Positions 1 through 7,903 of a stretch of DNA of 64,000 bases are shown here, piece by piece. Source of the DNA: Cohaesibacter marisflavi. GTDB taxonomy: Bacteria; Pseudomonadota; Alphaproteobacteria; Rhizobiales; Cohaesibacteraceae. Location of the stretch: NCBI RefSeq assembly GCF_900115225.1, contig NZ_FOVR01000001.1:124001-188000 (forward strand), read 5' to 3'. The notes under the pieces are model-generated. The model searched no databases. It saw only the letters and a program-made list of their open reading frames with translations, and was not told the origin of the DNA. The position numbers and the translations under genes are program-made. Within the stretch, counting starts at the first letter, position 1. Every line of letters starts with the position of its first letter.

Positions 1-228
1 CAGAAGCCCGAGGATAATCGCGCGGTCTGTCGCATGGCCCTTGCCGGTAAAGGCCAGCGAGCCATGCAGCGAACAGCTTATGCGACGGACGTCTCCAGCA
101 TCGACACCCATGAAGCGTCCCGCTCGCAAATCATCCATGAACCGCAAGGCCGCATTCATCGGCCCCATGGTGTGGGACGATGAAGGACCAATGCCGATCT
201 TGAAGATGTCGAAGATGGAGAGGAACAT
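1..228 (-). CDS. sdaA: L-serine dehydratase (L-serine ammonia-lyase), N-terminal part
   Basis: Only the first 76 codons lie in the window; the gene continues beyond base 1. The protein begins MFLSIFDIFKIGIGPSSSHT, the hallmark N-terminus of the iron-sulfur single-chain serine dehydratases (beta domain with the GPSSSHT motif), which convert L-serine to pyruvate and ammonia. It lies 30 bp downstream of gcvP on the same strand, so glycine decarboxylase and serine deamination look co-transcribed, which fits glycine/serine used as carbon and nitrogen source. The sequence around its start codon is nearly identical to that of the DUF4424 gene at 5688. Identity is secure from the motif; the iron-sulfur ligands lie outside the window. 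Confidence 0.9.
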   Translation of the reverse strand, partial: MFLSIFDIFKIGIGPSSSHTMGPMNAALRFMDDLRAGRFMGVDAGDVRRISCSLHGSLAFTGKGHATDRAIILGLL

Positions 229-242
229 GGGCGCTCACTCAA
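222..242 (-). repeat. 21-bp start-codon element, copy 1 (sdaA)
   Basis: On the minus strand the sequence from 14 bases before the sdaA ATG through its second codon matches 5682-5702 at 20 of 21 positions; the difference is a G/C change at plus-strand 233 versus 5693. Both copies sit in the same register on a start codon (ATG TTC). There is no classical Shine-Dalgarno, but a GAGTGAG stretch lies 8-14 bases upstream of the ATG. Confidence 0.6.
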
Positions 243-250
243 TGAGAGGT

Positions 251-270
251 GCTGCGGATCACTCCGCAGC
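251..270 (-). other. Hairpin enclosing the gcvP stop codon
   Basis: Perfect 8-bp inverted repeat (GCTGCGGA at 251-258, TCCGCAGC at 263-270). As RNA on the minus strand its loop is GUGA, a GNRA tetraloop, and the UGA of gcvP lies in that loop. There is no U-run after it, so it is more likely an intercistronic stability, processing or coupling element between gcvP and sdaA than a terminator. Confidence 0.55.
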
Positions 271-3132
271 TTCGTCTTCCTCATAGGCATCCACCGGTGG
301 GCAGGTGCAGATGAGGTGGCGGTCACCATAAACATTGTCGACGCGGTTAACCGGCGGCCAGTATTTATCCACTTCGAAGGCCCCCGCCGGGAAGCATCCC
401 TGTTTGCGAGAGTAGGGGCGGTCCCACTCGCCGACAAGATCGCGCACGGTATGTGGGGCATTTTTCAGCGGATTATTCTCCGCGTCGATTTTCCCGTCTT
501 CAATATCCTGTGCTTCGCGGCGAATGTCGAGCATGGCATTGATGAAGCGATCAAGCTCGGCCTTGGGCTCGGATTCCGTTGGCTCGACCATCAGCGTGCC
601 CGGAACCGGGAAGCTCATGGTGGGGGCATGGAAGCCATTGTCCATCAGGCGCTTGGCGATGTCATCCACGGTTACGCCGCAGCTATCCTTGAGCGGGCGG
701 GTTTCCAGAATACATTCGTGGGCCACAAGGCCGGCCTTGGAAGCATAAAGGGTATCATAGGCGCCCTTGAGGCTGGCCGCGATATAGTTGGCGTTGAGGA
801 TAGCCACCTTGGTGGATTGGGTTAGGCCAGCTCCGCCCATCAACAGGCAATAGGCCCAGCTGACTGGCAGAATGGAAGGCGAGCCGAATGGCGCCGCAGA
901 CACCGGTCCGATGGCTGCATCGCGCTCAGGGTGACCCGGCAAGTAAGGGGCAAGATGCGCCTTGACGCCAATCGGTCCCATGCCCGGACCACCACCGCCA
1001 TGGGGAATGCAGAAGGTCTTGTGCAGATTGAGATGGCTGACGTCGCCGCCAATGTCGCCCGGGCGGGAAAGACCCACCATGGCGTTCATGTTCGCCCCGT
1101 CAATATAAACCTGTCCTCCATGCTCGTGGGTGATGTCGCAGACATCCTGCACTGTTTCCTCGAAAACACCGTGGGTGGACGGATAGGTGATCATGCAAGC
1201 GGCCAGATTGGCGCTGTGCTTTTCGGCCTTGGCGCGGAAATCTTCCACGTCAATATCGCCATTCTCGGCTGATTTGACGACCACCACCTTGAAACCGGCC
1301 ATATGGGCCGAGGCAGGGTTGGTGCCATGGGCCGAGGTCGGGATGAGGCAGACATCGCGATGGCCTTCGCCGCGCGCCATGTGATAGTTGCGAATGGTGA
1401 TGAGACCGGCATATTCGCCCTGTGCACCCGAGTTCGGCTGCTGGGAAATGGCGTCATAACCGGTCACAAGGCAGAGCTTCTCGTTGAGATCGTCGATCAT
1501 CTCCTTGTAGCCCAGCGCCTGATCATCGGGCACAAACGGATGCAGGTTGGCAAATTCGGGCCATGTGATCGGGATCATCTCGATGGTGGCGTTGAGCTTC
1601 ATGGTGCAGGAGCCAAGCGGAATCATGGCCCGGTCGAGTGCCAGATCGCGGTCGGCGAGGCGACGCATATAGCGGGTGATCTCGGCTTCGGCACGGTTGA
1701 GATGGAAGATCGGGTGCGTGAGATACTCGGTCGTGCGCAGATTGTTGGTTGGCAGACGGTAGGGGATATCCTGCTCGCGCTCATGCTCGAAGGCACCATA
1801 GGTCAGCTCGCCACCAAAGCTCTTCCAGACCGCTTCCACGGTTTCTGGCCGGGTCTGCTCATCAAGGCTGATGCCGATCTTGGTGTTGCCCACCTTGCGC
1901 AGGTTGATGCCATTGGCGACAGCTGCGTTGAGGATCACGCCTTGCAGCGCGCCCACTTCCACCGTGATAGTATCGAAGAACACATCCGGCTCCGGCTTGA
2001 AGCCAAGTTTTTCGAGGCCGTCGACCAGACGTACCGTCTTGCGATGGACATATTGCGCAATCGCCTTGATGCCATCCGGCCCATGATAGACCGCATACAT
2101 GGAGGCGATGACAGCAAGCAGCGCCTGTGCGGTGCACACGTTGGAGTTGGCTTTCTCGCGTCGAATATGCTGCTCTCGGGTCTGAAGGGCGAGGCGATAG
2201 GCTTTGCGGCCATGGCTGTCGATGGTCACCCCGATGATGCGCCCCGGCATGGAGCGTTTGAAGGCATCTCGACAGGACATGTAAGCTGCGTGCGGTCCGC
2301 CATAGCCAAGCGGAACGCCAAAGCGCTGGGTAGAGCCGACGGCAATGTCTGCGCCCATTTCGCCCGGAGATTTCAGCAGCGCCAGTGCGAGCGGGTCGGC
2401 AATCACGATGCCAAGGGCCTTGTTCTCGTGCAGCGCGTCTATGGCAGAGGTGAAATCACGCACATGGCCATGGGTACCCGGATACTGGAAGATCGCACCG
2501 AAGACTTCGCTTGGCTCCAGCTCTTCAGGAGCGGCAACCTTCACTTCGATGCCCAGCGGTTCTGCACGGGTTTCGATGACAGCGATATTCTGCGGGTGAC
2601 AATTCTCATCCACGAAGAAAATGTTGGATTTGGACTTGGCTGCGCGCTTGGCCATGGTCATGGCCTCCGCTGCGGCTGTGGCTTCATCGAGCAATGAGGC
2701 GTTGGCGATCTCAAGGCCGGTCAGGTCGGATACCATGGTCTGGAAGTTGAGCAGCGCTTCAAGGCGGCCCTGGCTGATCTCTGGCTGATAAGGGGTGTAG
2801 GCTGTGTACCAGGCCGGATTTTCAAGGATGTTGCGCAGGATGACCGGCGGGGTGCTGGTGCCATAATAGCCCTGACCGATGAGCGAGGTGAGCAGCTTGT
2901 TCTTGGAAGCAACCTTGCGCATGTGATGCAGCGTGTCGCCTTCGGCCAGTGCACCACCCCATTTGAGCGGCTCTTTCTGGCGGATGGACGCCGGAACCGT
3001 TGCATCGATCAGCTCATCCAGTGTGGTGAAGCCTATCACCTTGAGCATTTCAGCCATTTCGCTCGGCGACGGCCCGATATGGCGTCGGTTGGCAAAATCA
3101 TAAGCTTCATAATCGGTCAGTTTGAAGGTCAT
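259..3132 (-). CDS. gcvP: Glycine dehydrogenase (decarboxylating), P protein
   Basis: Single-chain P protein of 957 residues, the usual length for the fused alpha-beta form. It decarboxylates glycine with PLP and passes the aminomethyl group to lipoyl-GcvH. The N-terminal half carries the [12 protein letters not shown] and [14 protein letters not shown] blocks (about 88-125). The C-terminal half has GSCTMKLNA (507-515) and the PLP-lysine segment [18 protein letters not shown] with Lys705. No gcvT or gcvH is adjacent: upstream is a divergent XRE-cupin regulator, downstream is sdaA. The start at 3132 is preceded by a GAGGAG-type ribosome site. A 7-bp hairpin lies 34-57 bp upstream of the start; I see no glycine riboswitch core. 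Confidence 0.97.
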   Translation of the reverse strand: MTFKLTDYEAYDFANRRHIGPSPSEMAEMLKVIGFTTLDELIDATVPASIRQKEPLKWGGALAEGDTLHHMRKVASKNKLLTSLIGQGYYGTSTPPVILRNILENPAWYTAYTPYQPEISQGRLEALLNFQTMVSDLTGLEIANASLLDEATAAAEAMTMAKRAAKSKSNIFFVDENCHPQNIAVIETRAEPLGIEVKVAAPEELEPSEVFGAIFQYPGTHGHVRDFTSAIDALHENKALGIVIADPLALALLKSPGEMGADIAVGSTQRFGVPLGYGGPHAAYMSCRDAFKRSMPGRIIGVTIDSHGRKAYRLALQTREQHIRREKANSNVCTAQALLAVIASMYAVYHGPDGIKAIAQYVHRKTVRLVDGLEKLGFKPEPDVFFDTITVEVGALQGVILNAAVANGINLRKVGNTKIGISLDEQTRPETVEAVWKSFGGELTYGAFEHEREQDIPYRLPTNNLRTTEYLTHPIFHLNRAEAEITRYMRRLADRDLALDRAMIPLGSCTMKLNATIEMIPITWPEFANLHPFVPDDQALGYKEMIDDLNEKLCLVTGYDAISQQPNSGAQGEYAGLITIRNYHMARGEGHRDVCLIPTSAHGTNPASAHMAGFKVVVVKSAENGDIDVEDFRAKAEKHSANLAACMITYPSTHGVFEETVQDVCDITHEHGGQVYIDGANMNAMVGLSRPGDIGGDVSHLNLHKTFCIPHGGGGPGMGPIGVKAHLAPYLPGHPERDAAIGPVSAAPFGSPSILPVSWAYCLLMGGAGLTQSTKVAILNANYIAASLKGAYDTLYASKAGLVAHECILETRPLKDSCGVTVDDIAKRLMDNGFHAPTMSFPVPGTLMVEPTESEPKAELDRFINAMLDIRREAQDIEDGKIDAENNPLKNAPHTVRDLVGEWDRPYSRKQGCFPAGAFEVDKYWPPVNRVDNVYGDRHLICTCPPVDAYEEDEAAE

Positions 3133-3165
3133 TGCCTGCTCCTCAATCCTTGTCTTTGCCTGTGG

Positions 3166-3189
3166 CTGTCACACCCCGGATCGTGACAG
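3166..3189 (-). promoter_or_regulatory. Leader hairpin upstream of gcvP
   Basis: CTGTCAC (3166-3172) pairs with GTGACAG (3183-3189), a 7-bp arm and 10-nt loop, 34-57 bp before the gcvP start. It could be an operator or a 5' leader hairpin; no riboswitch family is recognised. Confidence 0.35.
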
Positions 3190-3293
3190 TCTCCCGCGGT
3201 TTTTCCAAGGGAAACGATCGGCTAGGGCTTTTAGGAAACATAGAGGATCGCGGAAAGCTGCCGATTCTTCACGTGGTTTCTTGCTAAGTTTCT

Positions 3294-3315
3294 TATAGGG
3301 GAATTTTCCCCTATA
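3294..3315. promoter_or_regulatory. Perfect palindrome, candidate operator between gcvP and the XRE-cupin gene
   Basis: TATAGGGGAA (3294-3303) and TTCCCCTATA (3306-3315) form a perfect 10-bp inverted repeat around a TT centre. It lies in the divergent control region, about 160 bp from gcvP and 124 bp from the regulator start. A dimeric HTH protein such as the adjacent XRE-cupin regulator is the obvious candidate ligand (inference). Confidence 0.5.
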
Positions 3316-3337
3316 TGCAATAATGATGCTTATGCTT

Positions 3338-3378
3338 GTCAAAATCTACCCCGGAGGGGTTTCATTGCAGATTTTGAC
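3338..3378. promoter_or_regulatory. Nested inverted repeat upstream of the XRE-cupin gene
   Basis: GTCAAAATCT (3338-3347) is perfectly complementary to AGATTTTGAC (3369-3378). Inside it, ACCCC (3348-3352) pairs with GGGGT (3356-3360). The element ends 60 bp before the regulator start codon. It may be a second operator or a leader hairpin in the regulator mRNA. Confidence 0.45.
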
Positions 3379-3438
3379 CTTGAGAGAAATTTGTGCGAAT
3401 TTGCAGCCCAATCAGGGCAGCGACGACAGGAGTGGAGC

Positions 3439-4116
3439 ATGGGTGATCTGGAACGCGGGGAATTTGGCACCATCGAAAGCCTCCAAGAGGACACGTCTGT
3501 CACGGAAGCCATTCCCGGTGTGCTTGCTCCGGCCGGTGCGTCGGCACCCGGTGCTCCCGGCATGGATCAGTTGGGCCAAATGGTGCGCGAGGCACGCAAG
3601 CGCAAAGGCTGGACGCTGGAAGAAACAGGGCGTCATGCGGGCATTGGTCGCTCGACCCTGTCCAAGATCGAGAATGGCCAGACCAGCCCGGGCTTCGACA
3701 TCGTGCGCCGTTTGACGCAGGCATTGGAGCTGGAAACGCCGAACCTGTTTCTGCAAAGCGGCAAGAGCGACCTGACCGGGCGGCGGGATGTTACCCGTAA
3801 GGGCGAGGGCGAAGGCAAGGTTACCGCGACCTATTCCCATGAGCTTTTGTGCAACGAGCTGACCAGCAAGGCGATGTTGCCCTATGTCAGCACGATCAAG
3901 GCGCGAGATATTTCCGATTTCGGCGACTGGATTCGCCATCGCGGCGAGGAATTTATGTATGTGCTCTCTGGCGAGCTCGAACTGCACACAGAGCATTACC
4001 GGCCTCTGGCTATGCAAGCGGGCGATAGCGTCTATTATGACAGCTCCATGGGGCATTGCTGTGTCACCACCAGCAAGGAAGATGCCGTGGTGCTCTGGGT
4101 GAGCCTCGAGCGCTGA
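3439..4116 (+). CDS. XRE-family regulator with C-terminal cupin domain
   Basis: 225 residues: a low-complexity N-terminal tail rich in Ala, Gly and Pro (about 1-42), a helix-turn-helix of the XRE/Cro type (about 46-100, including GRHAGIGRSTLSKIENGQTS), and a cupin_2 barrel (about 150-222, HRGEEFMYVLSGELELH...GDSVYYDSSMGH). This architecture is typical of small-molecule-sensing repressors of amino acid or polyamine metabolism. The ATG at 3439 is chosen because AGGAG lies at 3428-3432, six bases upstream. The gene is divergent from gcvP and 32 bp upstream of an acetyltransferase gene, so it may control either. The effector is unknown. Confidence 0.85.
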   Translation: MGDLERGEFGTIESLQEDTSVTEAIPGVLAPAGASAPGAPGMDQLGQMVREARKRKGWTLEETGRHAGIGRSTLSKIENGQTSPGFDIVRRLTQALELETPNLFLQSGKSDLTGRRDVTRKGEGEGKVTATYSHELLCNELTSKAMLPYVSTIKARDISDFGDWIRHRGEEFMYVLSGELELHTEHYRPLAMQAGDSVYYDSSMGHCCVTTSKEDAVVLWVSLER

Positions 4117-4148
4117 CCAGAATCCAGAAGCAAGGGGAGCATAGGATA

Positions 4149-4643
4149 ATGATCAGGTTTGCAAATCTGGATGATGCTTCCGCCATCGCAGAGATTTATA
4201 ACGATGCCGTGCGTACCACCACGGCCATCTGGAATGATGAAACCGTGACCGTTCAGAACAGGGCCGACTGGATTGCCTCAAAACAGACAGATGGCTGGCC
4301 GCTGTTTGTGATGGAAGACGAGCAGGGCGCTGTGGCTGGCTACGCAACCTATGGCCCCTGGCGCGCATGGGATGGCTATCGCCACACCGTGGAACATTCG
4401 GTCTATGTGCAAAAAGACAACCGGGGGCAGGGGATAGGCAAGGCGCTTATGCAAGCTCTTATCAGCAAGGCCAAACAGACTGACATTCATGTGATGGTAG
4501 CAGGCATTGAGGCTGGCAATGAAGCCTCCATCAGGCTGCACGAAAAGCTGGGCTTCAATCGGGCGGGAACCCTGCATGAAGTTGGCACAAAATTCGGCCG
4601 TTGGCTGGACCTGACTTTTCTGGAATTGAATCTTGGCGAGTAA
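4149..4643 (+). CDS. GNAT acetyltransferase of the phosphinothricin/methionine sulfone type
   Basis: 164 residues covering one GNAT fold. The start MIRFANLDDASAIAEIYN, the acetyl-CoA loop RGQGIGKAL (about 97-105) and the end block NEASIRLHEKLGF...GTKFGRWLDLTFLE match the PAT/MddA group, which N-acetylates phosphinothricin, methionine sulfoximine or methionine sulfone. The ATG at 4149 follows an AAGGGGAG stretch at 4131-4138. It is 32 bp after the XRE-cupin gene and probably in its operon. Family is clear; the natural substrate is not, since many chromosomal PAT homologues act on unidentified amino acids. Confidence 0.85.
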   Translation: MIRFANLDDASAIAEIYNDAVRTTTAIWNDETVTVQNRADWIASKQTDGWPLFVMEDEQGAVAGYATYGPWRAWDGYRHTVEHSVYVQKDNRGQGIGKALMQALISKAKQTDIHVMVAGIEAGNEASIRLHEKLGFNRAGTLHEVGTKFGRWLDLTFLELNLGE

Positions 4644-4698
4644 ACCTTGATACCATTCCTATCATAGCAAAAGGCACCAAGGTGCATCCGCCCAGCAT

Positions 4699-5688
4699 TT
4701 ACCAGTCCGGCATCTTCACGACCATAATGTCGAGATTCTGGTCGGGCACATAATTCTGGGCCCTGAATTCAAATTGCGTCGGGGCGATCTTGCGAATGCC
4801 GTTGATGCAGAGGGTGATCAAGTTGTCTGGCTGCATCTTGTCGATGACCAGCCGGAAGTCCCCGATGGGGCCAAGCCAGGTGTTGGCGGTTTTCAGAATA
4901 TAGCGAACTTCAGAGCTGACGGTGGTTTCATGCCCACCCTTCTTGAGCAAACGCCGAAAGCCCCGGATGAAGCTGTCATCGATGCAGAAGCGTTCGATAT
5001 TGTCACGAATGCCATATTGCTCATCAATCACGCCTCCACCAACGACCGGCGCATAGCTGTGGTCCAGCACGGTGCGGCTATTGGCCGGGAAGGTTTGCCA
5101 CCAATAATAGGTGGCTTTTACTTTCCATTTCTTGTCGAACCATGCCTCTCCCGGCACCCAGTTGATCAGGCCTTTCGCGGCCAGTGCCTGCTTGGCGGAG
5201 TCTGGAATATTCTCCAGTCGATCATAATAGTCCGGCGCAAAGCGGTGTAAAGGAACACCATTGCTGACCAGATCTTCGGTATAATCGCGGCCATTCATGG
5301 TGAGCTTGACTTCTAACTCAGGCCTGATCGGCTGGCCATTGGAATGCACAGTGAAGCCCAGAAAGTTGATCGGATCCGCATTGTTGATGCCATAATTCCA
5401 TTCCGGTTCAGCTTCTATTTCGGGAACCGGAAAGGCAACCAGCATGCGCTGGTCTTCAGCGGAATGGTTGAAGAATTCATAGTGAATGCGGATCTGCTCG
5501 GGACTGATATAGAGATCTTCCACGTCAAGGGAAATGGCGTTGGTCTCTACCAGACGTATGCCGCCAGCATCAAGCATCGCTGACGCATCATTGGCGCTGG
5601 CGTCTGTCGGCATGCTCACAGTGCCAAGCGCGAGTAAGGGCAGGATCAGATGGGAAAGACGAAAACGGCGGAATAATGACTGGAACAT
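4699..5688 (-). CDS. Secreted DUF4424 family protein
   Basis: 329 residues. A basic N-terminus and hydrophobic stretch (LSHLILPLLALGTVSM, about 12-27) ending at an A-N-A type site near residue 33 indicate Sec export. The mature part begins with SAMLDAGGIRLVETNAISLDVEDLYIS, the conserved opening of DUF4424 proteins, and has a beta-rich pattern throughout. Function is unknown; members are predicted periplasmic or exported proteins. It stands alone between a convergent acetyltransferase gene and the DUF533 gene. Its start codon sits in the 21-bp element also found at sdaA. Confidence 0.8.
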   Translation of the reverse strand: MFQSLFRRFRLSHLILPLLALGTVSMPTDASANDASAMLDAGGIRLVETNAISLDVEDLYISPEQIRIHYEFFNHSAEDQRMLVAFPVPEIEAEPEWNYGINNADPINFLGFTVHSNGQPIRPELEVKLTMNGRDYTEDLVSNGVPLHRFAPDYYDRLENIPDSAKQALAAKGLINWVPGEAWFDKKWKVKATYYWWQTFPANSRTVLDHSYAPVVGGGVIDEQYGIRDNIERFCIDDSFIRGFRRLLKKGGHETTVSSEVRYILKTANTWLGPIGDFRLVIDKMQPDNLITLCINGIRKIAPTQFEFRAQNYVPDQNLDIMVVKMPDW

Positions 5689-5702
5689 GGGCCCTCACTC
5701 AA
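5682..5702 (-). repeat. 21-bp start-codon element, copy 2 (DUF4424 gene)
   Basis: Second copy of the element at 222-242, 20 of 21 bases identical, again centred on an ATG TTC start with GAGTGAG upstream on the minus strand. Confidence 0.6.
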
Positions 5703-6031
5703 GCATGGCTCCACCTCCCCGCATATGAAAAGGGAAGAGGGCCGTTAACAAGAAACAACAATGACAGGGCTGAGGCATACGCTCTTGCGGTGCGCGCCCT
5801 CCTCCCTAGTCTATCAATATGTTCAAGGCTCCTATGGCGAGATTCTCTTAACAAAGGTCCAAAACTCTCCAAGCCCATATGTCTGTAGTTTAACGACTGC
5901 TCGTTCAGAGGGCCAGCACTCATGCCCCGAGGCTTGTATTTTCTCAATCAGGCCGCTTTATCCTACCGCGCCAAGAGGGAATTAGCGCGGTCTGAAAACC
6001 GATATCGTAGCGTTCGATTGAGCGGACCGAC
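5703..6031. other. Gene-less stretch between the DUF4424 and DUF533 genes
   Basis: I see no convincing gene or RNA gene. A 6-bp inverted repeat (CCGCGC 5966-5971, GCGCGG 5985-5990) lies 40-65 bp past the end of the DUF533 gene but lacks a U-run, so it is at best a weak terminator. The DUF4424 promoter must lie at the left end. Confidence 0.4.
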
Positions 6032-6835
6032 TCAGTCCGTTGCTTCCAGCAGGGTCTGATGAATTTGATCAATCAACTCTGGTTCGAGGCCAAGGCGTGC
6101 AGCCAGCAAAGACAAATAGGCTTGCTCGGAAGGAGTGTCCGGTTCAATGGCCATGAGAGAGGCCAGATAGATTTCCATGGCCTGCTCTGTGCTGCGTGCC
6201 TGAGAGACGATGCTATCAATATCGAGCGGCTTGTTGATCTGATCGAGCAAAAAGGCCTTTTCTTCAGCGCTCAGATCTTCCTGACCGATTTTCTCGAAGA
6301 TGGCCTGTTGCTCTAGCGCATCTATGGTGCCATCGGCTTTGGCTGCCGCAATCATGGCGCTCACAAGCGTTGCCCCGAAGCCCGTGGCGCGCTGGGTCAT
6401 TTCGTTTACTTCAAACCCGGAGCCCATGGGAACCACGGGCACATGGGTGATCTTGCGTGCTACCGCGCCTTCAGGGGCATGAAGATGGGCAGGAATCGTC
6501 TGATCGCCACGCCCGACCTGTCCGTCAACCACCGGAACGCCTGCCTTCTTGCCCTGATAATCCGAATAGGCCTTGTATGCCAGGCCTGCCACCAGTGCCA
6601 GCCCGCCATAGGTTGCGGCTTTCTTGGCCATTTTGCGTCCCTTCTTGGAACCCATCATATAGCCTGCCAGACCTCCGGCCAAAGCGCCGCCGCCAATGCC
6701 TCCCGCATTCTGTGAAAGATAATCCTTGCCCCTTTGCATCAAATCGCCATTGCCAGCCCCGGTGCCCTGAGACCGTGTTCCGGGGGCACCGGCTGCTCCC
6801 AGAAATTCATTGATCAGTTTTGATGCATCAAACAT
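6032..6835 (-). CDS. DUF533 (YebE-like) inner membrane protein with TerB-like domain
   Basis: 267 residues. The N-terminus is polar, followed by a Gly/Ala-rich segment (about 45-62, GGIGGGALAGGLAGYMMGSKKGRK), a hydrophobic helix (about 76-90) and a C-terminal helical domain (about 145-265) with ADGTIDALEQQAIFEKIGQ, an acidic TerB/DUF533 pattern. E. coli YebE is the model relative; its role is unknown. The protein is probably anchored in the inner membrane with its TerB-like domain in the cytoplasm. It stands alone. Confidence 0.85.
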   Translation of the reverse strand: MFDASKLINEFLGAAGAPGTRSQGTGAGNGDLMQRGKDYLSQNAGGIGGGALAGGLAGYMMGSKKGRKMAKKAATYGGLALVAGLAYKAYSDYQGKKAGVPVVDGQVGRGDQTIPAHLHAPEGAVARKITHVPVVPMGSGFEVNEMTQRATGFGATLVSAMIAAAKADGTIDALEQQAIFEKIGQEDLSAEEKAFLLDQINKPLDIDSIVSQARSTEQAMEIYLASLMAIEPDTPSEQAYLSLLAARLGLEPELIDQIHQTLLEATD

Positions 6836-7102
6836 TGATTACCCCTCTGCTAATTGTCCTTTTTACGTAGTCTCTTAAGGATATAAGGACAGTTCGTGCG
6901 GAGGCAAGGTGGCGCGCCCATCAATTTGCTTGGTCAATGGTCTCAATCGAAAGCATTGTTGCGATTATTACCAAATAAGAGTAGCCATTCGAAAAATCGG
7001 CCTTCTTTACTCTGCGATGCTGCTGGAAGCGATTAGGGGCAGAGACTGGTTACAAAAAAGCACAGGCACGTGAAGGCAGCCAAGAGCGGGAATTGCATTG
7101 CC

Positions 7103-7330
7103 ATGATGAAGACTCTGGACAGATTGCCATTGGGCACACTCGTGATGATCGCTCTGACATTGGGGCTGGCTCCCTTTGTGCCCGAACCGCACGTCTGGCA
7201 AAAGCTCAAGATGCTGGTCGCGGGTACGCTCACCCGACCCGTTGATATTTTCGATATGCTGTTCCACGGCGTTCCATGGCTGTTGTTGATTGCTAAATTG
7301 GGGCGGCAGGCGTCTCTCTCCAGAGGATGA
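7103..7330 (+). CDS. Small conserved membrane protein
   Basis: 75 residues from ATG ATG at 7103. Two hydrophobic stretches, LGTLVMIALTLGLAPFVP (about 10-27) and MLFHGVPWLLLIAKL (about 51-65), flank the polar block EPHVWQKLKMLVAGTLTRPVDIFD. I recognise this pattern from short proteobacterial proteins often labelled RND transporter although far too short to be one; their function is unknown. A GAGCGGGA stretch lies about 10-20 bp upstream. Reading frames on the opposite strand here lack protein-like composition. Confidence 0.65.
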   Translation: MMKTLDRLPLGTLVMIALTLGLAPFVPEPHVWQKLKMLVAGTLTRPVDIFDMLFHGVPWLLLIAKLGRQASLSRG

Positions 7331-7864
7331 TGCATCAAAGACAGTCGCTGGCCACTGGGGACGGTGAAAATGGGGTCACCGGTGATTCTCATCCATTCAC
7401 GCAAAACAGAGAGAGAATCGAAATTTCGCTTTATTGCTTGATTTGAAAGGTAATTTATTACCCGAGTGAGGCTGTGGACGAGTTCTGCGAATGGATGTCG
7501 TGACAATCTCATCGCTCTATCTTCAATTTCTAATATAGAACAGTTCGACAAAGATATTCGGGAAGGCAATCAGCATACAAAAACTTGCCATAAGCAGCAG
7601 CGCGCAACCAACAGAAAAAAAGTTGGTTAATTATCACTTGAGAGAGATCGTAAAGTTGGAATGAAAACAACTCTCCTAAAATAATACTACTTTAGAATTC
7701 AAGAAAAGAAGACGAATTAAACGGAATGGTTGCGTAATCGTTGCTTCTGCACTATGTCCGGAACATTGTTTTATCTCGATATTCCAAATTTTTCGCAATT
7801 TTGCTTTTTGGCGAACTTTTGCGATTTGAGAGGCGACAATCTTGTCATCCTGAGGTCATCTGTG
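7331..7864. other. AT-rich gene-less stretch before the AEP operon
   Basis: No gene supported. It contains a TCACCGGTGA palindrome (7376-7385) and a 7-bp hairpin (AACCAAC 7606-7612, GTTGGTT 7622-7628, loop of mostly A). Base composition is clearly lower in GC than the surrounding genes. The promoter of the LysR gene should lie at the right end. Confidence 0.4.
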
Positions 7865-7881
7865 ATCCACTAAATGTGGAT
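7865..7881. promoter_or_regulatory. Inverted repeat before the AEP LysR gene
   Basis: ATCCAC (7865-7870) and GTGGAT (7876-7881) form a 6-bp inverted repeat with a 5-bp spacer, 22 bp before the LysR start codon. Placement fits autoregulation. Confidence 0.35.
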
Positions 7882-7903
7882 AGCGACATATGGGTGACGG
7901 GAA

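Noticed and set aside
1303-2697. Long open frame (464 codons) on the strand opposite gcvP
   Set aside because: It is a shadow of a highly conserved GC-rich gene; composition is not protein-like and gcvP is unambiguous.
3133-3330. Glycine riboswitch before gcvP
   Set aside because: I looked for the tandem aptamer cores and found only simple hairpins and palindromes.
5961-5990. tRNA-like sequence
   Set aside because: No T-loop GTTCGA motif or cloverleaf; only a 6-bp inverted repeat.
7033-7569. Minus-strand reading frame of 178 codons
   Set aside because: Overlaps the small membrane protein in antisense and extends into AT-rich sequence without ribosome site or recognisable domain.
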